Shown here: positions 23,228-35,519 of the stretch, one piece after another
How positions within the stretch are numbered: the first letter of the stretch is position 1
Layout: the number at the start of each line of letters is the position of its first letter
NCBI GenBank assembly: GCA_036768485.1
Contig: JAVLUZ010000262.1
Location: 62,001 to 126,000, forward strand
Origin: Mermis nigrescens
Taxonomy: Eukaryota; Nematoda; Enoplea; Mermithida; Mermithidae
Reading direction: 5' to 3'
DNA length: 64,000 nucleotides
Translations under genes and position numbers: made by a program
Notes under the pieces: generated by a model
Databases searched by the model: none
The model's input: only the letters and a program-made list of their open reading frames with translations
Told to the model about the DNA's origin: nothing

Positions 23228-24500
23228 ATCAGTATTCGATCATATCCTAAGATGCACAGGGTGTCTGGTTAGCCTGTTATAGATCCGAGGATTAAAAACC
23301 TTAAATTTTAAGTTTAATCGAGCTCGGATAGCTTAAAAATGGTGTAATCTTCATAATAGGACAAAAAATAGAAAGCAGGATGGGCTACCTAACGAATACA
23401 AGCATGTCCAGGCAGTAGCTAAAGCTCCGCTAGCCGTCCAAGTATGGGCTCTCAATGGTCGATCGGGCTGAAAATGGGTTAAAATAGACAGTTTTCTTTG
23501 ATTTTCCACTTTTTCCTGATATATTTTTCGATCTCAGCCGATTCAAATGGATCCTTCAGCCCCTTTAGCTTGTGTGATAGCTCGTTCCATGGACGGGCCG
23601 GGACGGGTCCTGTTGTGAAATTATGTACCTTTTCACCTAATTGCTCTAATGTTTCAAGGGGTGGCCAAACAGGATGACCCACCTTGTCAAGCAGTCTGCT
23701 GCAAACTGAAGGTATGTACCTCCAGTTGTAAACTGCCTTAAAGGAGGAGAGTTGTAAAAATAGTTATAAACGATATGAGAAAAATTGAAATTTCCAAGCT
23801 AAAAAAATTGCGTAACTTTTTGAGTTTTTCCTGATTAAAATTTAAAGTACCTACTACATTTTATGCAAAAATTCTAAAGTTACAAGTTGTTCTGTGGGTA
23901 AGAAAAATTGTAATTCTATTGTTAGCATTTCAATTTTGGCCATGCGGGATCGAGGATGTAAAAACTGACTTTTTCTGATCTATGGAATTTCCGGATCATA
24001 TCGATAATGTTCTCAAGCTTCGTATTTACGAGCAACTTCGTAAATAATATATTATGTGTATTTTTGCTTATTTTATTTGCTTTTATTTTATAATATTTTT
24101 GTTATGAATCGACAGGATTCTGGCAAGCTTTGAATGTATACATTGTGATCGGATTGTGATTGAGTCATTTGATCATCATCAGTCATCTTGGGGAGGCGAT
24201 CTGTTTCGACGACGGTCACCAACTACTTGTTCGTTCCATTTCACTCACAAAATAAATACAAACACAAACAACACACATTTTGGTCGGCCTTATTCACTTG
24301 CATTGTGAAATATGGGCGGAGCGCGGCATCGAGCCGCTTCGCTTTTTTGTGTTCGTCGGATCAAGCAAATGTTCTTTTCTTCACATCCGATATTGCGCGA
24401 TTATTAACTTCTTATCATTATTATAATTTTTTGATCTGTCGGAATGGCCCGGTAGCCGAATATTTCGTCTTTTCACTTTTGATGATATAGTGTAATTAGG
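23228..24500. other. No gene recognised
   Basis: ACAGGGTGTCTGG near 23257 and GATGACCCACC near 23673 hint at an old mariner-type element, but the ends match too poorly to call. Confidence 0.3.
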
Positions 24501-24508
24501 TAGGTATG

Positions 24509-24694
24509 CAGTGGCGGATCAAGGATTTTCCTAAGGGGGGGCGGTACCCCTAAGGGGGCGGAACCCTGACTTGGGCGGAAAAATTAGCCGTTTCATCCCG
24601 AAAATCGCTAAAAATCGCTCAAAAATGCTTAATTTTGCGCACTATTTTGGGCCAATGGGGGGCGGCCCCCCCCGCCCCCCAAAATCCGCCCCTG
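24509..24694. mobile_element. 186-bp hAT-like MITE, copy 1
   Basis: CAGTGGCGGAT at the left and ATCCGCCCCTG at the right, with a perfect TSD TAGGTATG (24501-24508 and 24695-24702). Nearly the same sequence occurs at 60396-60571 with a different TSD. Confidence 0.9.
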
Positions 24695-24702
24695 TAGGTA
24701 TG

Positions 24703-26391
24703 CGTTACATTAAGCTCATTAAGATGTCGTTATTCGGGCGGAGCTGGTAGCGTGAGAGCTCGCTAATGTTTTTGGGGGTTTTGCCATATTATGCAAATTT
24801 TTTGGTGGGGCCGAAAACAAACATTTTTCCGATTGGTTTACTTGTGATCGAAGGCGATGCATGCGCGTCGAAAACATTATTTTGAACTTTCCTATATACT
24901 CTATCTTCCTAGGCGATGAAAACGTATAAAAATTTTCAGGGAAAATTCCATAAAATTCTACAAAATCTAGTTTAAAAAATTTGCTTTGGCAATTATTGTC
25001 GCTAGAAACGATCAAAACGGAACATTTTTGCGATTTTCTTGAAAAATCGCAAAAATGAAAAATTTTCTTGAAAAATCGGGTTTGAACGCATTTTTGGCGG
25101 GTTTTTGGACGGGAGGGAAGCTGAAAATCGCACGCAAATTTCCACCTTTGTGATCGTTATGGATCTTGCTACTTTTTAAGTCTCTTTTAGCGCTCAGGGC
25201 CCTCATTTTATTGAATTCTAACTGTTTTTCAGTAAGATTTATTTGTCTAAAAATTTAGCAGTCGCACTTTCGCCCTTACTCAACATACGCACGCATAAGC
25301 AAAGTGAGTTGGTTATAAGTTTTTATTTATCTTATCAATAGTCGCTGCTGGAGATATTTTCTCTCAGCCCTTCGTATGTGAAAAGAAGCGAATTTTGATT
25401 GTAGTTCTAGCTTATCCTGTATTTTAGCCGCAGTTTTTAGCTCGATTTCCTACAATTTCTCAAGTGAGGTGCGTAAGAATTCATTTCGGTTTTTTCTTCA
25501 ACTGTTGTTCTGCCTAACCTGCGATAATTTTGCTTGATATTAAGCCGATTTAATCGGCTAATTGAATTATCTTTGTGATTTTAAATCAAATGTGAAGGTG
25601 AATATTGCGGATAAAAAATTTGACAAACGAGATGGCTATTTAAAAGTTTCCTTCAATTTTTGCGCGGCTTCGAGCGCAGAATTCGGCAGGATAAATTCTT
25701 TTTATAAATCCAACTTTTAATTTAATTTTAAGTACGTCCATTATTTTCCCATTTTTTCTCGGAAAAAAAATCGTTTCAATCGCGCGATTTCATTCTATAA
25801 ATATAAACCTAATCGGAAACATTCAATTTTATACCCTCCGGGCGATTCTCTTATCGTTTTATGAAATAAAAAGAATTATCGATTTTTTGTCCCACGCTCG
25901 CCCGAATATAACACGTTGTTTTATGCGCGTAGAGCACCGACGACTCGTTCGTTGTATACTAGTTTGTTTATATTGTTATATTGGTTTTATAGCGGTGCCT
26001 CTGCGCTTATTAATTCTTTGCGTATTGCGAACAAAATTGAGAAGACAAAAATTCGATTATTTCAGAATCTTTTATCCTCATCACCGTCATCATCATCGTC
26101 ATACAAACGCTTAATTGCGTCCGAGTCGCAAATTGTTTACTCGTCGTTGTGGTGGTCGCTATATTGATTTAGATTCACTCGTTATTCATCTACTTAATTC
26201 CCCTTATGCGCGTATTATAGTATCTACTTACTTTATTTGCCCCGGGGGTTTTATTTTTACCCTCGCTCGCATCGTCGCACTCGAAATCATTTTAAATTTT
26301 AAGATTGGGGGTTTTTTGAACGCTCAAAGTCGTTTAAATTTGCCTGATTGATTTTTTTAAATTCTTATTGGAAAAGTCAATATTTTAAGCA
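24703..26391. other. AT-rich, no gene recognised
   Basis: Frames such as 24719-25015 and 25887-26351 lack domains, and none shows a credible splice context. Confidence 0.4.
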
Positions 26392-26399
26392 TTCTTTAT

Positions 26400-26788
26400 C
26401 ATGCAGTATGGGAATTCTGGAAATTGAAAACCTAAAGTGCCTTTTTTGGGCCCAAAAATCGCCGGTACGCGTTAAAAAACATCGTTTTTTGGCGTTTCTG
26501 ACGATACTCTATCCTTCTAGAGCATGAAACCATGGGAAAAATTTCGAAAAAAGTCGAATAAATTGACCAATATATCGCTTAAAACATGAATATATGGCGC
26601 GAAGCGCCGAAAATTTGGCGATTTTGAGCAAATAGATGGCCAAAAACCCTTAAAAAGACACTTTTTCTACCAATTTTCAGGTAAGTTTAGGAAACTTTTG
26701 AAAAATCGCCAATTCTGGGGGAGGTGAAAAATGATTCTGCGGGGGGAGGGGGAGGGGGTGAAACCCCCAAACCCTAAGATCATGTATG
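26400..26788. mobile_element. Family-B MITE, reverse copy with exact TSD
   Basis: Ends CATGCAGTATGGGAATTCTG and AGATCATGTATG, with a perfect TSD TTCTTTAT (26392-26399 and 26789-26796). It holds GGCGCGAAGCGCC near 26595. This is the best-bounded family-B copy. Confidence 0.85.
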
Positions 26789-26796
26789 TTCTTTAT

Positions 26797-28840
26797 TAAA
26801 ATTCATCCAAAAAAAGTGGCTCGATTTCAAATGCCGCCACTCTTCAAATTTTATCCACTCATCGTGTCGAATGTACTTTTAGTCAGTTTGCGTCGTTTAT
26901 TTTTTAGATTTTCCACAAATTATTCAAGTTGTTTTTTCGACTTTTTTTCAGCGCCGACTAAAAAGTAAAAAGATCACATTTAGGATAAATTTTAATTCCG
27001 AAATAACATTTTAACTATGAATTTACTTTTGAAGCCCGCTGAAGATCTGCCGTGGTTTTCAGTCTGGCACACACATTTTGCTACTTTTTGGACTTATCGT
27101 AATTAATTCGTAAGAGAAACTTGGCATTTTTAGCTCTTTTGTCGATTTTTATTTATATTTATATTGATTATTCTTTTAACGCTGGAAACGTGTACTACTC
27201 CAAATTTTGATTAATCTTGGAGTTTTCGTTGGCTAGTATAAATCCGGAAATTGCCACGTTGCTGTTTGAATTTGAATCGGGTGGATAATATTGATTAGGA
27301 AACTAGAAATAAGCTAGAAGAGAAAAATGCCTTTCTTGTCCATTTCAACCCCTCCAGAAAGGTTTTCACCCCCTTTCCCCCTAAATTCGCGGTTTTACAA
27401 AGAGATTCTTAGAAAAGGTGCTTTTCAAGCATTTTTAGCCCTCTGTATGCTCAAAAATGTCAATTTTCCATTTTTTACCATTTTATTATATTGATTCGAA
27501 TTTTATTATATTTTTTCCAAAAATTTTCATTTTATTACGTTTTAGAAAGATAGGGCGTCGTCAGAAACGCCGAAAATGATGTTTTGGCTCTAGTATCTAC
27601 CGCTTTTGAGCCTAAAAAAGCTAAGTATCCCAGGAGAAGCTTTTAGTTTCATCCCCTGAATTCACATGCTGTGCAAGTCTATAATCCTACCAGGCACGTA
27701 TGTCTGGAGGAATGGGAATTCGAACCCCCCCAAAGAAAATTCAGAAAAATCGAAAAAATAGGACTTTTTAGACGGCTATTTTTGGCTTTTTCGGGCTTAG
27801 TCCCCCAGAAATTGGTGTTGGTCCCCCCTTCCAAAATAGGACGGCCAGCTACTTGCCTGAATCCTACGATTTGGTTTCTTAATTTTGACAATCCTCATCC
27901 TCTTACTCCTCGAATCTAACCTCTTTCCATTGTATAATACACGCTACTTTCCGCGATAATGAAATTTCGCTAATTATCAGTATTGAATCGCTGCGTGTAT
28001 CATTCATTGTCAAATTTGAATATAACTCCGCGATGCCCGCTGTGTGCAATTTTTACATCGCAAATTTGTACTTATTCGTGTCTTGTTTACACTTTACACT
28101 TTACGTTATGGTTATTTATACGAATATGTGGTTTTTCTAATAATTTTTCCGTTCTTGCGTTCTGTTTTTCTTCGTTCTAGGTACCTACTACTTCCTTTTT
28201 CGTACAGTTATATTATGCACAGGCTGTTTATGAAATTTTTGTGTATACTTTACACCGCGCGTCACGTCGCGTCTTTTTACTTTACACTTTACACATAAGT
28301 ACGTGAATACGCCTTGAATCGTCTTACAACATTTTTTTATTCCAACATTATAGGCGATTTTTGTGCGTTAAACTTGGTGAATCGCGTATACTGTCCTGTA
28401 CATTACACTATTGTTCATACGGTATTAAAACGCGCGTACTTCGTCTCTGTTATTTTGATGCAATTTCAGCGAATAAAGTGTTTTCTTAATTCGACATTTT
28501 CTGCATATTGTGCCATTTTGCACTTTCTAAGTCTACGGCTTTTTTCTCAACATTTATATTAAATATAATTTTTTGCGATCGCATATATTTTTTTCCTTTT
28601 GCTCGAAAATTTCGGAAAATCCAAAAATTTTTGCATCCATTACCTCCAATATCTTAGTCTCGTCTGCCCTAAGAATAGTTTCTTGGCTTGCATTTTATGT
28701 CTTGTTTCTCGCACAACTTTACAACTTTTTCAGATGAAAATATTGGCATTTTTGTCAACCAAACTTGTTTTCCTGAAAGGTCTCTTTTTTATAGATTTCT
28801 TTTCTCATTATTTCTCTTATGCACTTTTATAATCTTGTGA
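26797..28840. other. AT-rich, one degraded family-B copy
   Basis: About 27330-27690 is family-B-like (GTCGTCAGAAACGCCGAAAA near 27557, right end near TGAATTCACATGCTG). The rest, including the frames at 27983-28832, shows no domain and no clear exons. Confidence 0.4.
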
Positions 28841-30634
28841 CCTGAGGATTTCTTGGATTTGGGCATTGGCATGTGAATTTGGAGGTCCAAAAGCTTTTAA
28901 AGGTCAGGAAAAGCTACCGAAATTCATAGTGGAAGGGGCAAAAAGTGAAGGCGGTCAACTATTGACAGTGTTGAACTAGAATATGGAATGAAAAATCGGT
29001 TCTATATAAAATATTGAATGAGCATGAAAATTATCTTTTATTCGCAATTTGTGGTTGATTAAGCACTGTGCACAAAAGTTGATTTTTATACCTTTCCTGT
29101 CTTGCTTTTGACTTATTTCTTATGTGAATTTCTTCTATCGGTCAAGGATCCCTATCTTCCCAAATATATATTCAGCCTATTATTATCCTCAAGCATGCCT
29201 GGGCGATAATTAATAGTTCTCCCGTCCAAACTTTCAAATTTAAGTTGGTTGTACTGGTCCGAAACGAGGTTCAACTACCAGCTTGAAAATTGGCTTACCT
29301 GATTAAAAAATGCTTATCCAGCTCTGAAAGGTGATTAGTTACAATCACAACCAGAAAGTGGTTGTCCGGGTCCAAAACTGGATTCGGTTTGTCTGCTTAT
29401 CAGTGTTTCATTTAGAGCAATGAATTCTTCTTTTCCCTTATGATTAACTTTATTACGAAAACGGCTAATTTTTTAGCTACCTAAACGATGTTTATTATAT
29501 TACGCTGAAAATTAAGTAGGTAACTTATGTACTGTCGTTTATCGTTTTAAATCTTTTTGAAATATTTTTCTTTAAGCAGTTCCCTGTAGAATAAAATTTT
29601 TAAATCGGTTTTTTGTGCGCCAGCTGCGCCTTTTGACACAAAAATGTTTTTTCATCCGCCCCTTCTCAATTTTGTATAGAAAACTTGTTTTTTTGAAAAT
29701 CTCTTTTTGGTCAATTGTTGATAGAAGCGGATGATTGATTACTTCTCCCCTAAAAAGCAGCCAACTATTCGTACCCCTGACTAAAAACGACCGGAAGACA
29801 GATAAAACCTAATCGCGTATTGGTCTATAAAGATGATATTATTTTATAATCTGTTCCTTAGATTTCTTTCTATTGGAGTTTGCAATTTATTTAAAAATGG
29901 CCGACTTATTAAATAAGATATTATTTTCTATAAGCCTCATGAGCATAAAAGATTTAATTGAATAATAATCAAAAAAACCATTTGCTTCATTTAATGAAAC
30001 TTCGATTCCAAAATCGCCGCATTTATAGCATTTTTTTAAATATTTTATCGTTTTTTATATTTTGATCCTAATTTTACTCTCTTCGTAATTGGCAAAAAAT
30101 GCGTGTCGATGATTTCGCAACTCTGTTTTTTCTAGCATTCTTTTTCTTAAATCAAAGGAAGGATTGATCAAACTTTTTTATCGCGCTCGTAAAGAGTCCC
30201 TTCTGATGAAACCGTAGATTACGCGTCTTAAATCTGAAGAATAAATTATGATTGCTTTCCTGAGTCATTTAAAAAAGCCTATAAGAAGGAGCCTGCTGCA
30301 AGAAAAAACATTTCGCTCTGCCGCACTTAAATTGTTTTCGACGAAAAGCCTGATGAAATTAAAAAATTTGGAAGCTTGGTGTATTTCAGTGGTGCTCTTG
30401 GTTTTTTGTCAACGTAGTAGCTGGGCCATATTTAGGGAAAGAAGCTGGAAGAAAATTTTGAAAGGTGAATTCTTTTTGAAAAAGTTCGGAAAAACGTGGG
30501 AAACATGCAAAAACTGCATCTTTTTGTCAAGAAGTCTTCAAATTTCAGGCGCTTCACATCGTATGTGAATATTGCCATTTTTGGCTAAAATACTCGTAAG
30601 TCAATTATCGGAAAATAATCAGACGAAAAATATG
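28841..30634. other. Intergenic, no gene recognised
   Basis: The longest frame (30248-30568) is Lys-, Leu- and Ser-rich, unrecognised, and contains a decayed hairpin word (GGCGCTTCACATC). I treat it as chance. Confidence 0.35.
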
Positions 30635-30904
30635 TAATCTGACAGGGCCATTTCTTTTTAAAAGCTGTTCTCGTGTATTTATGAAAGTTGTTGCTTTTTA
30701 AAGGCAGATCACGGGTTTTCCCTATAAATTTTATAATTTTCTCTGCTAACTTATTCTTATCCTGTTTTAATCTGATAGGGCCATTTCTTTTGGAAGCTAT
30801 TCTCGTGTACCTATTCATGAAACTGGTCGCTTTTTAAAGGCAGATCATTGGTTTTTTTCTGTAAATTTTATAATTTCCTCTGCTGTGTTATTCTTATCCT
30901 GTTT
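30635..30904. repeat. Tandem duplication, two ~134-bp units
   Basis: Both units begin TAATCTGA(C/T)AGGGCCATTTC and end near TTATTCTTATCCTGTTT (30635-30767 and 30768-30904). They have diverged by scattered substitutions and small indels. Confidence 0.8.
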
Positions 30905-31518
30905 GACCCATACAAATTTTAAACAACTCATAGAATCAGTCATAATCAGTGGATTTTGAAAAATGAAACGGATTGAGATTATACAAGAAAATTAGTGGAA
31001 ATGAAAAGCGAGTTGTAAGAATATACGGAAAACAAAATAGGTTTACAAGTAAATGAAATTTCGGCAAATCGAAAATGTGCAATTTCGTATAATCTAGAAA
31101 TAAAAAGGATATCATTATTAATTAAAATATAAAGTGATTTTAAAATGACTAGATGCCGAAGAAATTAAGACATTCGAATTGTAATAAAAAGAATTTAAAA
31201 ATCTCGACAAAATTAAGCCATATTTTCCCGAGTTTAAAAATGGATATATAACTCCTTTATTTTCTATTGCAATTAATTTTCGCTCGCATTTCTAATCGTT
31301 TTGTTTTTTAAGATTTCATCACTGCATTATTCAGTCTAGCGGCTGTATTTTCTTTTTAAATTTAATTTTTGAAGCGAATTTCGGGATTCCTAGCATTCTT
31401 GAAAATTCTCTAGATAAATTGGATAAACTCTTGATTTATTTCCTTCATATTTTTTATAAGAACGAGTTATCAAATCTTGAATGGATTAATTAAATTTTTT
31501 CTGATTAGTACTGTCGTC

Positions 31519-31720
31519 ATGCTAGTCCCGTTATTGATAATTTTGATTCCGTTTGTGAGCTGTCAAAGTGGGGCCGAAAATACATCGCTTTCCTATTTGC
31601 CAAATGATACGTCAACGAAACCGGGTCTTCTATTCGACTATAATACCACAAGTTTGTCGGACTGTTTTAATTTAATTTGGCCCTATTTTCTACAGTATCG
31701 TACCTTAATAGTGTCCCTAG
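31519..31720 (+). CDS. Gene B, exon 1: small membrane protein, signal peptide
   Basis: ATG at 31519 opens a frame with a strong hydrophobic signal sequence (LVPLLIILIPFVSC, likely cleaved near the Cys/Gln/Ser). A Ser/Thr/Asn-rich stretch follows with three N-glycosylation sequons (NTS, NDT, NTT). The donor at 31721 (CTAG|GTTTAG) ends the exon in phase 1, matching the phase-1 acceptor at 32079. The same frame is open upstream of the ATG, so an extra 5' exon cannot be excluded, but a signal peptide right at the ATG favours this start. The joined model is about 153 residues: secreted side, one span, cytoplasmic tail. I do not recognise the family. Confidence 0.6.
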
Positions 31721-32078
31721 GTTTAGTTGGCATTTTGCCAAGGTTCAATTTTCCTTTTTTTCAATACACATGAACCCAATTTTCAGCAGGACCTTGAATT
31801 GTTGTTAATCACTTTTGTTTTTTTATCAATCATTCTTAGTCCGAGAATGGTTTAGCTTTTGTTTCTTAATTCACTTCAGAAATTTTGGATTATGTCGTTT
31901 AATTTTAGAAGTTTAGGGATAATTTCGTTTTTTTCTTATCTTTTCGAGCCTAAATTTCGCGATATTTCTTGTAAATTAGAATCTTCTTGTAACTTTTTAA
32001 ATTGAATATTTTCAATGATTTCATAATGTTTTTTTTAATTTTTATCAACAATATTTCTCGTTCGACCATTTATTTCAG
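31721..32078 (+). other. Gene B intron 1
   Basis: 358 bp, AT-rich, ending in the acceptor TTTATTTCAG. Nothing else is seen in it. Confidence 0.5.
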
Positions 32079-32128
32079 CTTTCGACCATTTCGTGCAGTT
32101 GGTCGAACAGAGGATGAAAGCTATTTTG
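32079..32128 (+). CDS. Gene B, exon 2
   Basis: A 50-bp exon between TTTATTTCAG| and TTTTG|GTGCGT. Two bases complete an Ala codon, then 16 codons follow (FDHFVQLVEQRMKAIL), ending in phase 0, which matches the next exon. It would form an amphipathic helix just before the membrane span. A second AG within it (GTGCAG) is a possible alternative acceptor. Confidence 0.58.
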
Positions 32129-32411
32129 GTGCGTAATTGTCTTAGTTTCTATATTCTGGGTTTTTGGTGTTAGTCGATCTTATTTTCGGTCAAATTTGAT
32201 TTAAAAGATTCAAGAAAATCGTTGAGCGATAAAATTTCTAGAACGATATTTTACAAACGGTTTTATGAGAACCGTTTTTTCGGATATTTTGGTATAGAAT
32301 CGTGGGCATATATATTATTTATGATGAAAATCTTGTTTTATCACTAAAATTTTCTGTTCAAAAATCCAAATTTTTGTTTTGTAGATTTGATAAATTAATG
32401 AGGGTAAGTAA

Positions 32412-32661
32412 CACACATGGGCGTGGGGGGTCTGGACCCCCCCCAGAAACCAAAAGACCACCCCCAGAAATCAAAAGACCCCCAGAACTCAATTTTTGAA
32501 ATTTTTTTTCGTTTTTTTCGCAATTTTTTGATGCCAATGGATAGTGTTTGATGAGAAACGTCGAAAAATGGTGTTTTTATCGCCATATCACCATTTTTAG
32601 GGCATTTTTTGACCTTCAAAAAATCTTGGACCCCCCAGAATTTTCTTGCTTCCCACGTATG
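32412..32661. mobile_element. Family-A MITE, perfect TSD
   Basis: Ends CACACATGGGCGTGGGG and CCCACGTATG; perfect 8-bp TSD GTAAGTAA (32404-32411 and 32662-32669). 250 bp, non-coding. Confidence 0.9.
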
Positions 32662-33348
32662 GTAAGTAACAAATGAGTACAACATTTTAAATTTGTTTTT
32701 TATTCTCTAATCAATTATAAAATTAAAATTAATTAAAATTTTTTATTTTTCATAAATTTCAATTATAATAAAAAAATAAAAAATTTGATGAATGGGTTTA
32801 ATAAGTTTATTTTTAGGAAACTAAACTGAATTAATTTCACAAGTATAATTGCCATTGATATTTCTGCACAAAATTTGAATCTGAAATTGTACCGAATTCA
32901 AAAATTCGATCATCGATATGACCCTGGAAGTTTGTATCGTCTTATTTTGATTAATTAATTGGTACTTTTTCTTTATTTGAATTTTTGATAATTCTTGGAA
33001 TAATTATTTTTTTACGTTTCAATTATCGTACCTTTTCGTCATCTAAATTTTTGTATTTTGTCGTTTTATATTTCGATCTTTCATTCTATTTTTATCATTG
33101 AAAATTTTAATTTTTTTAATTATATTTTCTTAATTTGAATTTCCCCACCATAATTTGCGTTTTGCTAAAGTTATTAATTTCACTTCAATAATTTCGCTAA
33201 TATTTTTCATTTTCAATTTTAAATCCCATTTTTTCAATTTTATGTTATTTGTGTGCTTCGTCAAATAATGTTTTGAATCGGCTTTTGATTCGATGATATT
33301 TCACTAATTTTTTGCTACGTTTGGCTATTCTTTTTTTATATTTTTGAC

Positions 33349-33608
33349 CATACGTGGGCAGCAAGAAAATTTGGGGGGGGGGGTGCAAAGATTTTTTGAA
33401 GGTCAAAAAATGGCCTTAAAATGGTGGCATGGCTAAAAAACACTATTTCTCGACGTTTCTCATCAAGCACTATCCATTGGCATCAAAAAATTGCGGAAAA
33501 AAAACGAAAAAATTTAAAAATTGAATTCTGGGGGTATTTTGATTTCTGGGGGGTTTGGTTTCTGGGGGGTTGCATACCCCAAACCCCCCCCCCTCACGCT
33601 CAGGTGTG
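33349..33608. mobile_element. Family-A MITE
   Basis: Ends CATACGTGGGCAG and ACGCTCAGGTGTG; TSDs TTTTTGAC and TTTCTGAC (one mismatch). Confidence 0.87.
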
Positions 33609-33862
33609 TTTCTGACCATTCTTTTGTCTTGGTTTCGCAGTTGGTAAATTTTACTCATTTTTAAATCTTAATAGGTTTCAATCAGATTTTATGCTTTAAA
33701 TTTCGTTTGGATCAATGTGTAATAAATAAGCGATAGATAGATAATAAAATAAGATAAATAATCATAATAATTACAAATGATTCCTAATTCTTTTCATGAA
33801 ATTCCATAATTTTACCTTTCAGACATCAATCCTTTGAAGCGATAAATTATATAGGAAACAAT

Positions 33863-34117
33863 CACACCTGGGCGTGGGGGGTTTGGGGGCATGCACCCCT
33901 CAGAAACTCGAAATACCCCCCAGAAATCAAAATACCCCCCAGAATTCATTTTTTGAAAATTTTTTCGTTTTTTCGCAATTTTTTGATGCCAATGGATAGT
34001 GCTTGATGAGAAACGTCGAAAAATGGTGTTTTTTTCGCCATAGCACTATTTTTAAGGCCATTTTTTGACCTTCAAAAAATCTTGCACCTCCCAGAATTTT
34101 CTTGCTGCCCACGTATG
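33863..34117. mobile_element. Family-A MITE, perfect TSD
   Basis: Ends CACACCTGGGCGTGG and CCCACGTATG; perfect TSD GAAACAAT (33855-33862 and 34118-34125). It lies only ~195 bp upstream of gene B exon 3. Confidence 0.9.
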
Positions 34118-34312
34118 GAAACAATGTTAATAATCTCGTATATGTACATAAATGTATAATTTTTCAATCTATTTTTTATTGCGTCCACTTTATGGAATTT
34201 TTATTCATTTTATTTTATTAAATGTAATATAATTTTATACTTATTTATATTTATTTGAATTAAAAAACCGAATTTGAATTGTTTTATTTGTTAGTTAATT
34301 ATTAAAACTTAG

Positions 34313-34450
34313 GAAGTGCCTTATTTGCAAACGATTTTGCTGCCCGCAATAATCGGCGTCTCTTTTGCTCTGTTTGCCTTGGGTTTCGCGTGTTGTATCC
34401 GACATTGCGTCGTTTCACGCTTGAGGAAAAAACGCAAGCAACGCATTACG
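34313..34450 (+). CDS. Gene B, exon 3: transmembrane segment
   Basis: 46 codons in phase 0 between TTAG| and ACG|GTATCC. It encodes a single hydrophobic span (about ILLPAIIGVSFALFALGFA), then Cys-Cys and a strongly basic cluster (RLRKKRKQR). This is the classic stop-transfer pattern for a type I protein whose glycosylated N-terminus is outside. The exon is clearly more GC-rich than the flanking introns. Confidence 0.75.
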
Positions 34451-34621
34451 GTATCCTTATAATTTTTTCATGTAATTTGTGATTTTATTCTTTTTTTCGG
34501 ATTCTTTTAATTTTAATTGCATTTTTTAAATTTTTTTATAATATAATGAATAATTTGATCAAAATCGACAGATTCGATCTATTGATTGATGTCGAACCAA
34601 CCAATCATATAATTTCATTCC

Positions 34622-35261
34622 CAGTGGCGTAACTGACCATAGGTGGGCAGCACCGAAATTCTGGGGGGGTGAAAAAATTCTCAAAGGTCAAAAAATGGTC
34701 TTAAAAGTGGTTGTATGGCAAGAAACACCATTTTTCGACGTTTCTCATCGGGCACTATCCAATGGCATCAAAAAATCGCTTAAAAGCAAAAAAATTCAAA
34801 ATTTGAATTCTGGGGGGGTATTTTGATTTTTGAGGGGAGAGGTTATTTCAAATTTCGGGGGATGCATACCCCCCAACCCCCCACGCCCATGTGTGTAGCT
34901 GACCTCGGGGATGAAAATTTTCAAGTTGTATATCTCAAGAAGTAATCGTGCTTAGGCAAGAATAATGGCATTTTTTAGCTTTTCTAAACAAGATCTTCAC
35001 CTTTGAGAAGAATAAGATATTTAAAAATGTAATATGATTTTAATTATAATAAATGAATATTTTATGTAAATAAATCAGGTGCGTAGGGCCCAAAAATGTT
35101 GGGCGTATTAGCCCAAACAAACGCTATAATCTATTCTAGCGGTCTTTCAGGTACGCTTTAAGAATCTGTAACTTTCCTCTGGGGGTCCTTGTAAAAACAG
35201 ATAGTACTTCCAAACTTTTGAGCGAATAATCCCCCAAGTCCCCCTCCCTGCTACGTCACTG
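34622..35261. mobile_element. hAT-like MITE (CAGTGGCGTA ends) with nested family-A copy
   Basis: Left end CAGTGGCGTAAC, right end GCTACGTCACTG, perfect TSD TTCATTCC (34614-34621 and 35262-35269). Family A inserted 16 bp from its left end. Confidence 0.87.
34638..34895. mobile_element. Family-A MITE nested in the 34622 element
   Basis: Ends CATAGGTGGGCAG and GCCCATGTGTG; TSDs TAACTGAC and TAGCTGAC (one mismatch). Confidence 0.85.
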
Positions 35262-35272
35262 TTCATTCCAAT

Positions 35273-35519
35273 CATACGTGGGCAGCAAGAAAATTCTGGG
35301 GGTGCAAGGTTTTTTGAAGGTCAAAAAATGGCCTTAAAATGGTAGTATGGCGAAAAACACCATTTTGCGACGTTTCTCATCGAGCACTATCCATTGGCAT
35401 CAAAAAATTGCGAAAAAAACGAAAAAAATGTTCAAAAATGAATTCAGGGGGTATTTTGACTTCTGGGGGTATTTTGGTTTTCGGGGGTGCATACCCCTAG
35501 ACCCCCACGCCCAAGTATG
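35273..35519. mobile_element. Family-A MITE without a clear TSD
   Basis: Ends CATACGTGGGCAG and CGCCCAAGTATG, with the family body between. It sits next to the TSD of the previous element, and no matching 8-mer is seen, so one flank may have been lost. Confidence 0.72.

Larger units (their letters stand above)
32129..34312 (+). other. Gene B intron 2 with three family-A MITEs
   Basis: It contains family-A copies at 32412, 33349 and 33863. The remainder is very AT-rich and has no other feature. Confidence 0.5.

Noticed and set aside
23257..23690. Possible mariner element (ACAGGGTGTC... GATGACCCACC)
   Set aside because: The putative ends match poorly when inverted and TA flanks are not convincing.
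25887..26351. Overlapping plus frames
   Set aside because: Several frames are open at once in the same stretch, with no recognisable domain or exon boundaries.
30248..30568. 106-residue plus frame
   Set aside because: No domain, composition driven by AT-rich repeat DNA, and it contains a decayed MITE hairpin word.
31477..31518. Upstream extension of gene B exon 1 starting at TTG
   Set aside because: TTG is not a plausible start in an animal gene; the ATG at 31519 opens directly into a signal peptide.
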